A stretch of DNA of 64,000 bases from Rhizobium sp. (GCA_003527225.1 DPXQ01000044.1:93911-157910), one strand, 5' to 3'; counted from the first letter of the stretch, positions 10,600-19,558 are shown. The notes: generated by a model not told the origin, from the sequence alone. A program made the numbers and translations.

Positions 10600-10663
10600 A
10601 AAGTCCGCTTCTGATTGCTTGACGTGACACGCGTCCGCCGCCTGACAGCGTCTCGTTGCGGCA

Positions 10664-10697
10664 CAAAAAAAGGGTCCGGGACATCGTCCGGACCCTT
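10664..10697 (-). terminator. Rho-independent terminator of the DUF6101-like gene
   Basis: Perfect 10-bp stem (10670-10679 with 10688-10697, AAGGGTCCGG / CCGGACCCTT) and an 8-base loop. On the minus strand it is followed by a run of T (A at 10665-10671 on the plus strand). It lies about 25 bp past the stop at 10723, in the gap before the end of ubiA, and might also end ubiA transcripts less efficiently. Confidence 0.88.
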
Positions 10698-10722
10698 CTC
10701 TCGTTCTGTCGGAATTAACAGG

Positions 10723-11295
10723 TCAGTTGCGGGCGATGATTTCCTTGCCCGAAATCTTCATCGTCACGCCCAGCTTGCCGGTGGTGCGGCGAACGAGAAA
10801 GCGCGGGCGGCGCTCCGCGAAATAAGAGTGACGGCGGCGCGGCTGTGCGGCCCGGGCCCGGATGTCGCCTAGATGTTCTTCGAGCGGGCGGGCGACGCCA
10901 TCGGCTTCGACCATCAGCATCGGGATGCGGAAGGCATCCGCCCATCCGCGCCAGTCGGCGGCGATGTCGCAAAGATCATGGGCAACCAGAAGCGGGATGC
11001 AGAGATCCGGATCGTCGTGATGCAGTTCCAAGGTTACAGTTACCTCTCCGTCACCGTGATCGATCGCACGGGCGGCGACGCCTTTGAAGGCGCGCGCCGG
11101 CAGGGCGAAGGACAGCGGCAGCCCGCTCGCGGCAAGGACTTTTCGCAAAACGGCGCCGCGTTCGTCAATGGTGATCGTGACATCGCCGGAAGTTTCGCGC
11201 AACGCGTAAGTGACGTGATGCGGGAACCGCGAGGGATCCAGCCTCAGAGTCGCTCCTGCCCAGACGGGCTTCATAACCGTGTTTGTCATCTTCAT
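10723..11295 (-). CDS. conserved hypothetical protein, DUF6101-like
   Basis: 190 residues, cytoplasmic by composition, with no signal peptide or membrane helix. The sequence is rich in beta-strand-like stretches (ATLRLDPSRFPHHVTYALRE, EVTVTLELHHDDPDLCIPLL) and ends in a basic segment with RRRHSYFAERRPRFLVRR. Rhizobiaceae have a conserved family of this form that I recall as DUF6101. No function is established and none is inferred here. The start ATG at 11295 has AAGGG about 5 bases upstream. The gene is monocistronic, with a strong hairpin terminator downstream. Confidence 0.8.
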   Translation of the reverse strand: MKMTNTVMKPVWAGATLRLDPSRFPHHVTYALRETSGDVTITIDERGAVLRKVLAASGLPLSFALPARAFKGVAARAIDHGDGEVTVTLELHHDDPDLCIPLLVAHDLCDIAADWRGWADAFRIPMLMVEADGVARPLEEHLGDIRARAAQPRRRHSYFAERRPRFLVRRTTGKLGVTMKISGKEIIARN

Positions 11296-11450
11296 GCTAC
11301 CCTTGTTTTACCCGAGAGCCGTTTCATGGTTCTCGCATTGGGACTTTTCGTCCTCTGTTGGGGAACATAGACCCGCCCTCTTCCGGACAGCTTAAAAATT
11401 GCGGTTAAGAAAACTTTGCATCCTCAAATGGTTAGTGAAACCCAACGCGG

Positions 11451-11468
11451 CACGGTTTCAAAACCGTG
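11451..11468. promoter_or_regulatory. 18-bp inverted repeat upstream of the DUF1217 gene
   Basis: Perfect 8-bp arms CACGGTTT and AAACCGTG with a 2-base centre, about 108 bp before the start of the large repeat protein gene. It could be an operator. It is not followed by a T run in either direction, so a terminator is less likely. The binding protein is unknown. Confidence 0.35.
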
Positions 11469-11575
11469 AACGGCCTTCGGACGGTTTGCCATGAAGCGGG
11501 CCGCCAAAAGCCCGAGGCAAGGCTCGTGTGGCACAATGCGGCCATCCGTATGTTCACCCGGGAAAAGCAGCAAAC

Positions 11576-13780
11576 ATGGTATCGACCTTTCTGAGCTATG
11601 ACCTCGTCGTGCGGGACATGAAGGCCAGTCTCGATCGCACGGCTTCCGAAGCGCAAACGGCCCGGGAGGCCAGCTACTATAAAGAGAATATCGGGAAGGT
11701 TACGTCCGTGGAGGAATTTCTCGACGACTACCGACTCTATTCCTACGCCATGAAAGCTCACGGGCTCGAGGATATGATCTACGCCAAGGCCTTCATGAAG
11801 AAGGTGCTGGAAAGCGATCTGACCGACGAGAACAGCTATGCCAACAAGCTCAGCGATGACCGCTATCGCAACTTCGCGACCGCATACCAGTTCACGCCGG
11901 CGATGCCCGATGCCCAGTCGGATGCGCAGGAAGATGCGGTCATCGGTCTCTATAAGCAGGCTCAGGGAACCGAGGCGCAGTCGATACAGACTGAGACTGC
12001 ATACTATCATACGGCCATAGACACGATCACGACGGCCCAGCAGCTCGTGGGCAGTTCGCGGCTCATGCAATATGTGCTCGATGCCTATGGAATCGACGGC
12101 GCGAACTATACGAAGCAGCACTTCATCGATGTCCTGACCAGCGACGTCAACGATCCGAACAGTTACGTCAACCAGCTGGTCGCGACCGATGCGGCGTCGA
12201 AAAACGACTATAATTCCGGGGCGTTTCTCGCGATGGCCAAAGCTTTCGCGTTCAATGCCGACGGTACGCTCACCAATGCGACCGCGCAGACCCCGGCGCA
12301 GAAGGATGCGACCGAGAGCCTTTATATCGACAACAGGTCGACCTATGTCTCGGAATATACCCGAGCCCGCGAACAGGCCTATTACGAATCCAAGATCGGC
12401 ACGATCACCACGGTGGACGAACTGACTTCCGATCCGCGCCTGTTCGAGTATGTGAAGGCGGCTTTCCAGCTCAAGTCGACCACCTTGAAGTCGACGTTCT
12501 CAAACATCGTCACGAGCGATCTCACCGATCCCAACAACTATGCGGCGAAGTATGGCGGGTCTGCGTATACCAGCATCGTCAAGATGTTCAATTTCGATAC
12601 GACTGGCAACGTCAAGAGCGGCTTCTTGGCCCAGGATGCGACGCAAATCACAAAGACGGCTGCCGCCTACACGAATCATTTCGATGATGCGAGCGTCGAA
12701 GATCTCACGACCCTGCTCGATTACTATTCGAAAGCAATGACCAAAATCACCTCGGCGGATGATCTGCTCAAGAACAGTTCGCTTCGTGCGATCCTGTTCA
12801 AGGCTTTCGGGATTGAGGAAGGCGAATATAGCGACGCGAATCTGAAGCGTGCTCTCCTGAGCGATCTCAGCGATCCGAAAAGCTATGCCAACTTGTCTCG
12901 GGACAAGCGCCTGGCGAACCTTGCCCGCGCGTTCAATTTCGACAGCAAGGGCGAAACCGTCGCGCCGCTATTGGCGCAGAACGAGATTACCGTCACGGCT
13001 CTTTCCAAGGCCTATATCATCAACAAGGTCCGGCATCTCGAGGGTGCGGAGAAGGACAAGGCCAAGACGGACGCCGGTGCCGAAGCAGAGTATTATCAGA
13101 AGGCGATTGTCGGCATCACCAGCGCCAAGGAATTCCTTTCCGACCGTCGCCTCGTGGACTTTACGCTCGTCGCCAAGGGCATCGACCCGAAGGACGTGAC
13201 GGACGAGTTCATGAAGCAGATCTTCGCGTCCGATCTGGAAGACAAGAAGAGTTTCGCCAACCAGCAGAAGGATGGCCGTTTCGCCGAGATCGCCGCTTCC
13301 TTCAATTTCGACGGCGATGGATTGCTGACTTCCGATACGGTCGGGACAGTGCAGCAGCGCGGCGCCGTCCTCGAGACGCAGAACCTCTATCTCCATCAGA
13401 CCATTGAACAGGAACAGGGAGACAGCAATCCCGGGGTGCGTCTTGCGCTCTATTTCGAACGCATGGCGCCGACGCTCACTGATGCCTATGACCTTCTGGG
13501 GGACACGGCCCTGTTGGAAGCCTTCCGGATTACATTTGGCTATTCGGCGGATTTCAGCAACATGGACATCGACATGCAGGCAAAGCTCGTCAAGAAGAAC
13601 CTCAATCTCGAAGACATGCAGGATCCGGAAAAGCTCAAGAAGTTCCTTCATCGCTTTACGGCCATGTACGATACCCAAAACGCGGACTATTCCACCTCGG
13701 CGCTCTCCATTCTCGGCAACGGCTCGGCAGGCATCAGCGCCGATGTGCTCCTGTCCGTCGCCATGCTAAAAAGCGGCTGA
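11576..13780 (+). CDS. large DUF1217-family repeat protein
   Basis: 734 residues from the ATG at 11576, preceded by GGGAAAAG. The protein is built from about five to six degenerate repeats of roughly 110-130 residues. Each has the pattern 'YY...I..I(T/S)...(E/D)...D.RL..Y...A.G(I/L)...' followed by 'L.SDL(T/S)DP.SYAN' and then 'AFNFD..G'. Examples of the second half lie near residues 80-95, 200-215, 320-335, 440-455 and 560-575. This matches the DUF1217 family, which in rhizobia is often found near flagellar genes, but none are present here. There is no signal peptide or membrane helix. Export, if any, would need a leaderless route such as the flagellar secretion system. A hairpin terminator follows the stop codon. 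Confidence 0.85.
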   Translation: MVSTFLSYDLVVRDMKASLDRTASEAQTAREASYYKENIGKVTSVEEFLDDYRLYSYAMKAHGLEDMIYAKAFMKKVLESDLTDENSYANKLSDDRYRNFATAYQFTPAMPDAQSDAQEDAVIGLYKQAQGTEAQSIQTETAYYHTAIDTITTAQQLVGSSRLMQYVLDAYGIDGANYTKQHFIDVLTSDVNDPNSYVNQLVATDAASKNDYNSGAFLAMAKAFAFNADGTLTNATAQTPAQKDATESLYIDNRSTYVSEYTRAREQAYYESKIGTITTVDELTSDPRLFEYVKAAFQLKSTTLKSTFSNIVTSDLTDPNNYAAKYGGSAYTSIVKMFNFDTTGNVKSGFLAQDATQITKTAAAYTNHFDDASVEDLTTLLDYYSKAMTKITSADDLLKNSSLRAILFKAFGIEEGEYSDANLKRALLSDLSDPKSYANLSRDKRLANLARAFNFDSKGETVAPLLAQNEITVTALSKAYIINKVRHLEGAEKDKAKTDAGAEAEYYQKAIVGITSAKEFLSDRRLVDFTLVAKGIDPKDVTDEFMKQIFASDLEDKKSFANQQKDGRFAEIAASFNFDGDGLLTSDTVGTVQQRGAVLETQNLYLHQTIEQEQGDSNPGVRLALYFERMAPTLTDAYDLLGDTALLEAFRITFGYSADFSNMDIDMQAKLVKKNLNLEDMQDPEKLKKFLHRFTAMYDTQNADYSTSALSILGNGSAGISADVLLSVAMLKSG

Positions 13781-13805
13781 CTTTTTCGACGTGAAAATCG
13801 CTTCG

Positions 13806-13845
13806 AACAGACAGGCGGGAGGCCCTTGCCTGTCTGTTTCTTTTT
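13806..13845 (+). terminator. Rho-independent terminator of the DUF1217 gene
   Basis: The arms 13806-13816 and 13828-13838 (AACAGACAGGC / GCCTGTCTGTT) form an 11-bp stem with an 11-base loop and are followed by TCTTTTT. It starts 26 bp after the stop codon and separates this gene from the molybdate unit. Confidence 0.88.
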
Positions 13846-13849
13846 GGCT

Positions 13850-13877
13850 ATCGATGTATACCGTAAAATATATCGAT
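13850..13877 (+). promoter_or_regulatory. Mo-box: candidate ModE operator of modABC
   Basis: Left arm ATCGATGTATA (13850-13860), a 6-base spacer, and right arm AATATATCGAT (13867-13877). Each arm matches the known ModE consensus (ATCGCTATATA-N6-TATATAACGAT) at 9 of 11 positions, and the spacer length is exact. It ends 20 bp before the modA start, the place expected for repression by ModE when molybdate is plentiful. Confidence 0.8.
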
Positions 13878-13897
13878 ATGCCGCAAAGGGGAATTTC

Positions 13898-14695
13898 ATG
13901 GTTCTGTTTCGGTCGCTTCGGCGCATGGCATCCGCCTTCTGTCTCGCCGCAGCTTTCCTGGCTGCGCCGCTTTCCAGCGCTTTCGCCGAGGGCAAGGTTA
14001 CGGTTTTCGCAGCCGCGAGCCTGAAGGACGTTCTGGACGCCGTGGCCAAGGACTGGGCGGCGGAAACCGGCAAGGAGACATCCTTGGCCTTCGCCGGCAG
14101 TTCAGCGCTCGCCAAGCAGATAGAGCAGGGAGCGCCAGCCGACATTTTCATCTCCGCCGATCTGCAATGGATGGATTATCTCGACAAGGCCGGGCTCGTC
14201 GCCGATGGCAGCCGCGTCAACCTGCTTGCAAACCGTATCGTGCTGATTGCCCCTTCCGACAGCGCCGCCTCGATCTCGATCGCCAAAAACTTTCCCCTGG
14301 CCGGTCTCCTCGGAGATGGGCGGCTTGCCATGGCCAATACCGATGCGGTGCCGGCCGGTGTCTACGGCAAGGCGGCACTCGAATCCCTGGGCGTCTGGGC
14401 CAGCGTGAAGGATCGCGTCGCTCAGGCGGAAAATGTCCGCGCGGCATTGCTGCTCGTCTCGCGTGCCGAAGCGCCGCTCGGTATCGTGTATGAGACCGAC
14501 GCCAAGGCCGATCCGAAGGTGAAGAGCCTCGATCGCTTCCCCGAAGCGAGCCATCCGGCAATCGTCTATCCCGCCGCCCTGCTGAAGTCGTCGGAAAACC
14601 CCGAAGCGGCATCTTTTCTGTCTTACCTTCAATCGCCCAAGGCCTATGATCGCTTCACGGCGGCCGGCTTCACGGTCCTGAGCAAGACCAACTAG
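13898..14695 (+). CDS. modA: molybdate ABC transporter, periplasmic binding protein
   Basis: 265 residues from the ATG at 13898, which has GGGG 6 bases upstream. Upstream in-frame ATGs would lie across the Mo-box and terminator and were rejected. Residues 1-29 are a Sec signal ending in AFA. The mature protein starts EGKVTVFAAASLKDVLDAVA and carries FAGSSALAKQIEQGAPADIF, the oxyanion-binding loops typical of ModA. It binds molybdate (or tungstate) in the periplasm and delivers it to ModBC. It is the first gene of modABC, 12 bp before modB, and probably repressed by a ModE protein at the Mo-box. Confidence 0.95.
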   Translation: MVLFRSLRRMASAFCLAAAFLAAPLSSAFAEGKVTVFAAASLKDVLDAVAKDWAAETGKETSLAFAGSSALAKQIEQGAPADIFISADLQWMDYLDKAGLVADGSRVNLLANRIVLIAPSDSAASISIAKNFPLAGLLGDGRLAMANTDAVPAGVYGKAALESLGVWASVKDRVAQAENVRAALLLVSRAEAPLGIVYETDAKADPKVKSLDRFPEASHPAIVYPAALLKSSENPEAASFLSYLQSPKAYDRFTAAGFTVLSKTN

Positions 14696-14707
14696 GGCTG
14701 TTGACGC

Positions 14708-15400
14708 GTGACGCTATCGCCGGAAGAGACAACGGCAATGCTCCTGAGCCTGAAGGTCGCGGCAACCGCCGTGGCCTTTTCCCTGCCGCTCGGCATTGCC
14801 ATTGCGTATATTCTCTCGCGCCGGGACTTCTGGGGAAAGACCCTGCTGAACGGTGTGGTCCATCTGCCGTTGATCCTGCCGCCGGTCGTGACCGGTTACC
14901 TCCTGCTGCTGACCTTCGGGCGCAGGGGTGCAGTCGGTGCTCTTCTCGACCAGTGGTTCGGGATCGTCTTCTCCTTCCGCTGGACGGGGGCAGCGCTTGC
15001 CGCGGGCGTCATGGGCTTTCCGCTTCTGGTGCGCTCGATCCGCCTGTCGCTCGATGCCGTCGATCGGCGGCTGGAAACGGCCGCCTCGACCCTCGGAGCC
15101 AATCCGGCCTGGGTTTTTTCCACGGTCACGCTGCCGCTGATCCTGCCGGGCGTCGCCGCCGGCGCGGTGCTGGCTTTCGCCAAGGCCATGGGCGAGTTCG
15201 GCGCGACGATTACCTTCGTCTCCAACATTCCAGGTGAGACGCAGACGCTCGCCTCGGCAATCTACACTTATACCCAGGTTCCCGGCGGGGAGGTCGCAGC
15301 CATGCGCCTTACATTGGTTTCGGTCGGCATATCCTTTGCCGCCCTGATTGCCTCGGAAGTGCTGTCGCGCCGCATGGCGGCAAGGCTCGGTGCGGCATGA
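14708..15400 (+). CDS. modB: molybdate ABC transporter, permease
   Basis: 230 residues, beginning with GTG at 14708. Five to six membrane helices. The cytoplasmic coupling loop is visible as ETAASTLGANPAWVFSTVTL near residues 122-141, the EAA-type motif that contacts the ATPase. It forms the inner-membrane channel for molybdate. The last four bases overlap the start of modC (ATGA), indicating translational coupling. Confidence 0.95.
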   Translation: MTLSPEETTAMLLSLKVAATAVAFSLPLGIAIAYILSRRDFWGKTLLNGVVHLPLILPPVVTGYLLLLTFGRRGAVGALLDQWFGIVFSFRWTGAALAAGVMGFPLLVRSIRLSLDAVDRRLETAASTLGANPAWVFSTVTLPLILPGVAAGAVLAFAKAMGEFGATITFVSNIPGETQTLASAIYTYTQVPGGEVAAMRLTLVSVGISFAALIASEVLSRRMAARLGAA

Positions 15401-16479
15401 CGCTGGCGATCAATGTCGAGCATAGGCAAGGTGCCTTCGACCTGGCGGTCGACCTCGCCATCGGCTCCGGACTGACGGCGCTGTTCGGCCCCTCCGGCTC
15501 CGGCAAGACGACGCTGGTCAATCTGGTGGCCGGGCTCATCCGCCCCGACAAGGGGAGGATCGCCTTCGACGGCGAGGTCTGGGTGGATGCCGCCCGGCGC
15601 TTTGTGCCGCCGCACCGTCGCCGCATCGGCTACGTCTTCCAGGAGGGGCGGCTTTTCCCGCATATGACGGTGCGCGGCAACCTGCACTACGGCGCTCGCT
15701 TTGCACCCCGCGGCGAGCCCGGCGAAACGCTTGAGAGAGTGGTCGACCTGCTGCGCATCGGCCCGCTGCTCGATCGTCGCCCGGCGCTTCTTTCCGGCGG
15801 CGAGAAGCAGCGCGTCGCCTTTGGTCGCGCGTTGATGGCAAAGCCGCGCCTGCTCCTGATGGACGAGCCGCTGTCGGCGCTCGACAACGACCTCAAGACG
15901 GCAATCCTGCCGGATATCGAGCGCATGCGCGACGAGGCCGGCATTCCCATTCTCTATGTCAGCCATTCCATCGAGGAGGTCACGCGGCTTGCGACGCGAG
16001 TGATCGTCATGGACGGCGGTAAGACCGTCGCGATCGGCAGGCCAGACGAGGTGCTCAATGTTGTGCCTGCCGCCACAGGCGCCCTGAAGGCCGGCAGCTT
16101 CCTGCACGCCGTCGTCACCGGCCACAGTCCGGAAGAAGGCCTGACCTTTGCCGAATCCAGGGCGGGCCCGCTCTTCCTGCGCGCGACGGACATTCCTGTC
16201 GGCGCCCATATCCGGGCCTTCGTGCCGACCAGCGAAGTCGTGCTCGCGACCTCATTGCCGGAGGGAATTTCGACGCTCAACCGGTTGAAGGGTACGGTGG
16301 AGGAAATCGGCGATGCCGGCAACGTGATCATGGTTTCGATCGACTGCAACGGCGACCGCGTGCTGGCCGAGATCACCCGGCGCTCCGCCGCCAATCTCGG
16401 CCTGGCCCAGGGCATGCCGATCAACCTGCTGTTCAAGACGGTCTCGATCACCGCTGAAGGGATCTATCGAACATCGTGA
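15397..16479 (+). CDS. modC: molybdate ABC transporter, ATPase
   Basis: 360 residues. Walker A GPSGSGKTTL near residues 31-40, signature LSGGEKQRVAFGRALM near 129-144, Walker B LLLMDEPLSALD and the switch His in YVSHSIEEV. The C-terminal about 70 residues (RLKGTVEEIGDAGNVIMVSI onward) form a TOBE/Mop domain that binds oxyanion and can inhibit transport. It powers ModB at the inner face of the membrane. It overlaps modB by four bases and converges on the ModE-like gene, with only 28 bp between the two stop codons. Confidence 0.95.
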   Translation: MTLAINVEHRQGAFDLAVDLAIGSGLTALFGPSGSGKTTLVNLVAGLIRPDKGRIAFDGEVWVDAARRFVPPHRRRIGYVFQEGRLFPHMTVRGNLHYGARFAPRGEPGETLERVVDLLRIGPLLDRRPALLSGGEKQRVAFGRALMAKPRLLLMDEPLSALDNDLKTAILPDIERMRDEAGIPILYVSHSIEEVTRLATRVIVMDGGKTVAIGRPDEVLNVVPAATGALKAGSFLHAVVTGHSPEEGLTFAESRAGPLFLRATDIPVGAHIRAFVPTSEVVLATSLPEGISTLNRLKGTVEEIGDAGNVIMVSIDCNGDRVLAEITRRSAANLGLAQGMPINLLFKTVSITAEGIYRTS

Positions 16480-16507
16480 GGAGCGTGGCGTGATGCCATC
16501 CGTGACC

Positions 16508-16903
16508 TCAATCGTCGCCTGAAGCCTCTGCCGCTTTGCCCTGCGGGGTGAAATCCGGATCCATCTGCGCTTCCAGCCAGCTCAGGTCGTCGCCAAGCGC
16601 CTGCCGTGCCTCGGCCTCCATGCGCCGGCAACAGGCAAGCAGCGTCTCGCCGAACGGCGTGAGGCCGGCGCCGCCGCCACTTTTCCCGCCGTGCCGGGTG
16701 AAGATCGAAGGCTCCTTGAACATGCGGTTGATTTCATCGGCAAGCAGCCATGCGCGGCGATAGGACATGCCCAGGGCGGCGCCCGCCGCACGGATCGAGC
16801 CGTGTTCGGCGATCTGTGCCAGAAGCGCGACCTTGCCTGGTCCGAGCCGCACGCCGTTGGCGAGGTCGATGCGCAGCGTCAGCTGTGTCGCCCGTTTGGT
16901 CAT
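16508..16903 (-). CDS. ModE-like winged-helix regulator lacking the Mop domain
   Basis: 131 residues. The N-terminal winged helix reads LLAQIAEHGSIRAAGAALGM then SYRRAWLLADEINRMF, followed by a Gly-rich wing GGKSGGGAGLTPFGETLL. This is the LysR/ModE-type DNA-binding domain. Full ModE proteins are about 260 residues and carry two Mop domains that bind molybdate. Those are absent here, the last 30 residues being acidic and unlike Mop. It converges on modABC, whose Mo-box is a probable target. It overlaps the FAD oxidase gene by four bases (ATGA) and so is translated after it. How, or whether, it senses molybdate is open. Confidence 0.85.
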   Translation of the reverse strand: MTKRATQLTLRIDLANGVRLGPGKVALLAQIAEHGSIRAAGAALGMSYRRAWLLADEINRMFKEPSIFTRHGGKSGGGAGLTPFGETLLACCRRMEAEARQALGDDLSWLEAQMDPDFTPQGKAAEASGDD

Positions 16904-18333
16904 GATCGCACAACCACTTTGCCGGGATTCATGATGCCGGCGGGATCGAAGGCGCCCTTGATCCGGTTCATGAGCTCTGTCTCGATGGCCGGCCGGGTAG
17001 CGATGAGTTCGTCGCGCTTCAGCTGGCCGACGCCGTGCTCGGCGGAGATAGAGCCGCCCAGCGACCTGACGACGCCGTGGACGATGGCATTCATCTCGCG
17101 CCAGCGGGCTATGAACTCTGCCTTGCCGGCACCCACCGGCTGGCTGATATTATAGTGGATATTGCCGTCGCCGAGATGGCCGAATGCGCAAATGCGCGCG
17201 CCCGGCATGGCGGCCATCACCGCCCGGTCGGCCTCCGCGAGGAATTGCGGCACTCTGGATACCGGAACCGAGACGTCATGCTTGATCGATCCGCCCTCGG
17301 GTTTCTGGGCGTCCGACATACTCTCGCGCATGTGCCAGATGGCGTTCTGCTGCGCGAGCGACGCTGCGATCACCGCGTCCTGGACGAGGCCGCGCTCGAA
17401 GGCCTGCTCCATCAGCGTATTGATCATCGCCCCGGCGGTCTCGGCCGAGTCCGAGGTCGATATGTCGATCAGCGCGTACCACGGATGAACGCTCTCCAGT
17501 GGATCGCGCACGCCCGCAATGTGCCGGGTGGTGAACTCGATCCCGATGCGCGGCATGAGCTCGAAGCCGGTGAGCGCCGTGCCGCAGAGAAGCGAGGCGT
17601 TTTCGAAGAGAGTCAATGCGTCGGCCGGCGATTTCAGCCCGGCGAAAGCCACCTGCCGGCCGCGCGGACGCGGATAGAGCTTCAGCACGGCGCCGGTGAT
17701 GACGCCGAGCGTGCCTTCGGCGCCGATGAAGAGATCGCGCAGGTCGTAGCCGCTATTGTCCTTCTTCAGGCGCCGGAGCCCGTCCCAGATCTCACCCGTC
17801 GGCAGGACAACCTCGAGCCCGAGGCAGAGCTGGCGCATGTTGCCATAGGCGAGCACCGCCGTGCCGCCGGCATTGGTCGAGAGATTGCCGCCAATGCGGC
17901 AGCTTCCTTCCGAGCCGAGCGACAGGGGAAAGAGACGGTCGTTGGCCTCCGCCGCCTTCTGGATGTCGGCAAGAATGCACCCGCCGTCGGCAATGATCAC
18001 GTCGGCAACGGGATCGATCTCGCGGATACGGTTCATGCGCTCCAGTGACAGGATGATGTCGCTTCCGCCCTCGCGCGGCACCTGGCCGCCGACAAGGCCC
18101 GTTCGCCCCCCGGCGGGAACCACGGGCGTGTGGGTTTCGCTGGCAAGCTTCAGGATCGCCGAGACTTCCTCGGTCGAGCCTGGCTTCAGCACCAGCGGCG
18201 AGGCGCCGTGATAGAGCCCGCGGTTTTCGGTGAGATAGGGTTCGATTTCGCCGGGCTCGGTCAGCGCATACGGCGAGCCCACGATCTTCATGAAGCGGTC
18301 AAGCAGGCTGCGGGCATCGTCCGTTGCTGTCAT
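16900..18333 (-). CDS. FAD-binding oxidoreductase, GlcD/D-2-hydroxyacid dehydrogenase type
   Basis: 477 residues. N-terminal FAD-binding PCMH domain with VVPAGGRTGLVGGQVP near residues 70-85 and GSEGSCRIGGNLSTNAGG near 138-155. C-terminal FAD-oxidase domain with AFGHLGDGNIHYNI, containing metal-ligand-type His residues, and ISAEHGVGQLKR. This arrangement is shared by D-2-hydroxyglutarate dehydrogenase, D-lactate dehydrogenase and the glycolate oxidase subunit GlcD. The substrate cannot be decided, but D-2-hydroxyglutarate is plausible. Soluble or membrane-peripheral. It is translationally coupled to the downstream ModE-like gene, an arrangement without an obvious metabolic explanation. Confidence 0.9.
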   Translation of the reverse strand: MTATDDARSLLDRFMKIVGSPYALTEPGEIEPYLTENRGLYHGASPLVLKPGSTEEVSAILKLASETHTPVVPAGGRTGLVGGQVPREGGSDIILSLERMNRIREIDPVADVIIADGGCILADIQKAAEANDRLFPLSLGSEGSCRIGGNLSTNAGGTAVLAYGNMRQLCLGLEVVLPTGEIWDGLRRLKKDNSGYDLRDLFIGAEGTLGVITGAVLKLYPRPRGRQVAFAGLKSPADALTLFENASLLCGTALTGFELMPRIGIEFTTRHIAGVRDPLESVHPWYALIDISTSDSAETAGAMINTLMEQAFERGLVQDAVIAASLAQQNAIWHMRESMSDAQKPEGGSIKHDVSVPVSRVPQFLAEADRAVMAAMPGARICAFGHLGDGNIHYNISQPVGAGKAEFIARWREMNAIVHGVVRSLGGSISAEHGVGQLKRDELIATRPAIETELMNRIKGAFDPAGIMNPGKVVVRS

Positions 18334-18350
18334 TTCTAGCCTATCCTCCG

Positions 18351-19328
18351 CTATTTGTCTCTCGGCGCGGCAGCGCGCCTCAGGCGGTCGTTGATCGCTT
18401 CGCCGAGGCCATGTTCCGGGATCGGTGAAACCGCGATATGTGCGGCGCCGCTGGCATCGGCCCTTTTCATGAAGTCGAAGAGATTGGCGGCAGCCTCGGC
18501 GAGGTCTCCCGTCGGGCTGAGATCGAGCACCAGTTTCGCCCGTTCCGTGCCTTGGACGGGCGTCCCGGCAAAGCGGATCAGCGCGTCACCCGGCTCGACA
18601 CGTGTCGCGTCGAGGAGGACGGCGGCGTCGGGAGCATAGTGCGAAGCGAGCATGCCCGGCGCTTCGATTGCCGCTCCGTTCGTCTGTTGCCGCTCGACGG
18701 CAAGGCCGGTTGCCTCGGCCAGCGCCTCGGCCGCTATGCCGCCGGGCCGCAGCAGCCTGATTTTGCCGTTTTCGACCCTGACGATCGTCGATTCCACGCC
18801 GACGGGGCAGGGGCCGCCATCGAGAACCAGTTCGATCCGCTCGCCCAGATCCTCCATCACGTGTTCGGCGGCGGTCGGACTGATCTTGCCGGAAGAATTT
18901 GCGCTGGGGGCGGCGAGCGGTTTTCCGAAGGCGCGGATCAGGTCGCCCGCAAACCCCATCGGCACGCGGATGCCGACCGTATCGAGGCCTGCCGTCGCAA
19001 GCGGATGGATGCCGCTTCCCGGCTTCAGCGGCAAGACGAGGGTGAGCGGGCCGGGCCAGAAGCGTTCCGCCAATAGGCGCGAGACAGGGTCGAAGACCGC
19101 ATGGCGTTCGGCCATGGCAAGATCGGCCATATGGCAGATGAGCGGATTGAAGCGCGGCCGCCCCTTTGTCTCGTAGATACGCGTGATGGCGGCCGGATCG
19201 GTGGCGTCGGCGGCAAGGCCGTAGACCGTTTCGGTCGGTACTGCGACGGGCAGGCCTCTGGAAAGCACAGCCACTGCCTCGAGGATCGCTCCCTGTGGAT
19301 CGCTGTCGATTGATATCCGTCTCGCCAT
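18351..19328 (-). CDS. threonylcarbamoyl-AMP synthase (Sua5 type)
   Basis: 325 residues. It makes threonylcarbamoyl-AMP from threonine, bicarbonate and ATP for the t6A modification of ANN-decoding tRNAs. The YrdC domain covers about residues 15-205, with PTETVYGLAADA, KGRPRFNPLICH and SANSSGKISPT. A C-terminal Sua5 domain (about 225-320) makes this the long form, unlike the 190-residue TsaC of E. coli. It lies 17 bp upstream of the FAD oxidase on the same strand and probably shares its transcript. Confidence 0.93.
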   Translation of the reverse strand: MARRISIDSDPQGAILEAVAVLSRGLPVAVPTETVYGLAADATDPAAITRIYETKGRPRFNPLICHMADLAMAERHAVFDPVSRLLAERFWPGPLTLVLPLKPGSGIHPLATAGLDTVGIRVPMGFAGDLIRAFGKPLAAPSANSSGKISPTAAEHVMEDLGERIELVLDGGPCPVGVESTIVRVENGKIRLLRPGGIAAEALAEATGLAVERQQTNGAAIEAPGMLASHYAPDAAVLLDATRVEPGDALIRFAGTPVQGTERAKLVLDLSPTGDLAEAAANLFDFMKRADASGAAHIAVSPIPEHGLGEAINDRLRRAAAPRDK

Positions 19329-19558
19329 TTATCGCCCTGACCGTCGCCTTCCGCCGTGCATAGCGCGTCTTGGCCTGCCGGATCAAACGGTCTTTTCGCT
19401 CATCCGCGCCAACGCTCGATCTATTGCGGAGGCCGATGATTTCACGTCCTTTTCATATATCTAAAACTTTATCTATCGACGTAACCGAAAGAAAAAGGAC
19501 TTCCCCCTATAGTCCCTCCCGATCGATTTCATTCGTCTCACCTGTCGGGAACGTACTC

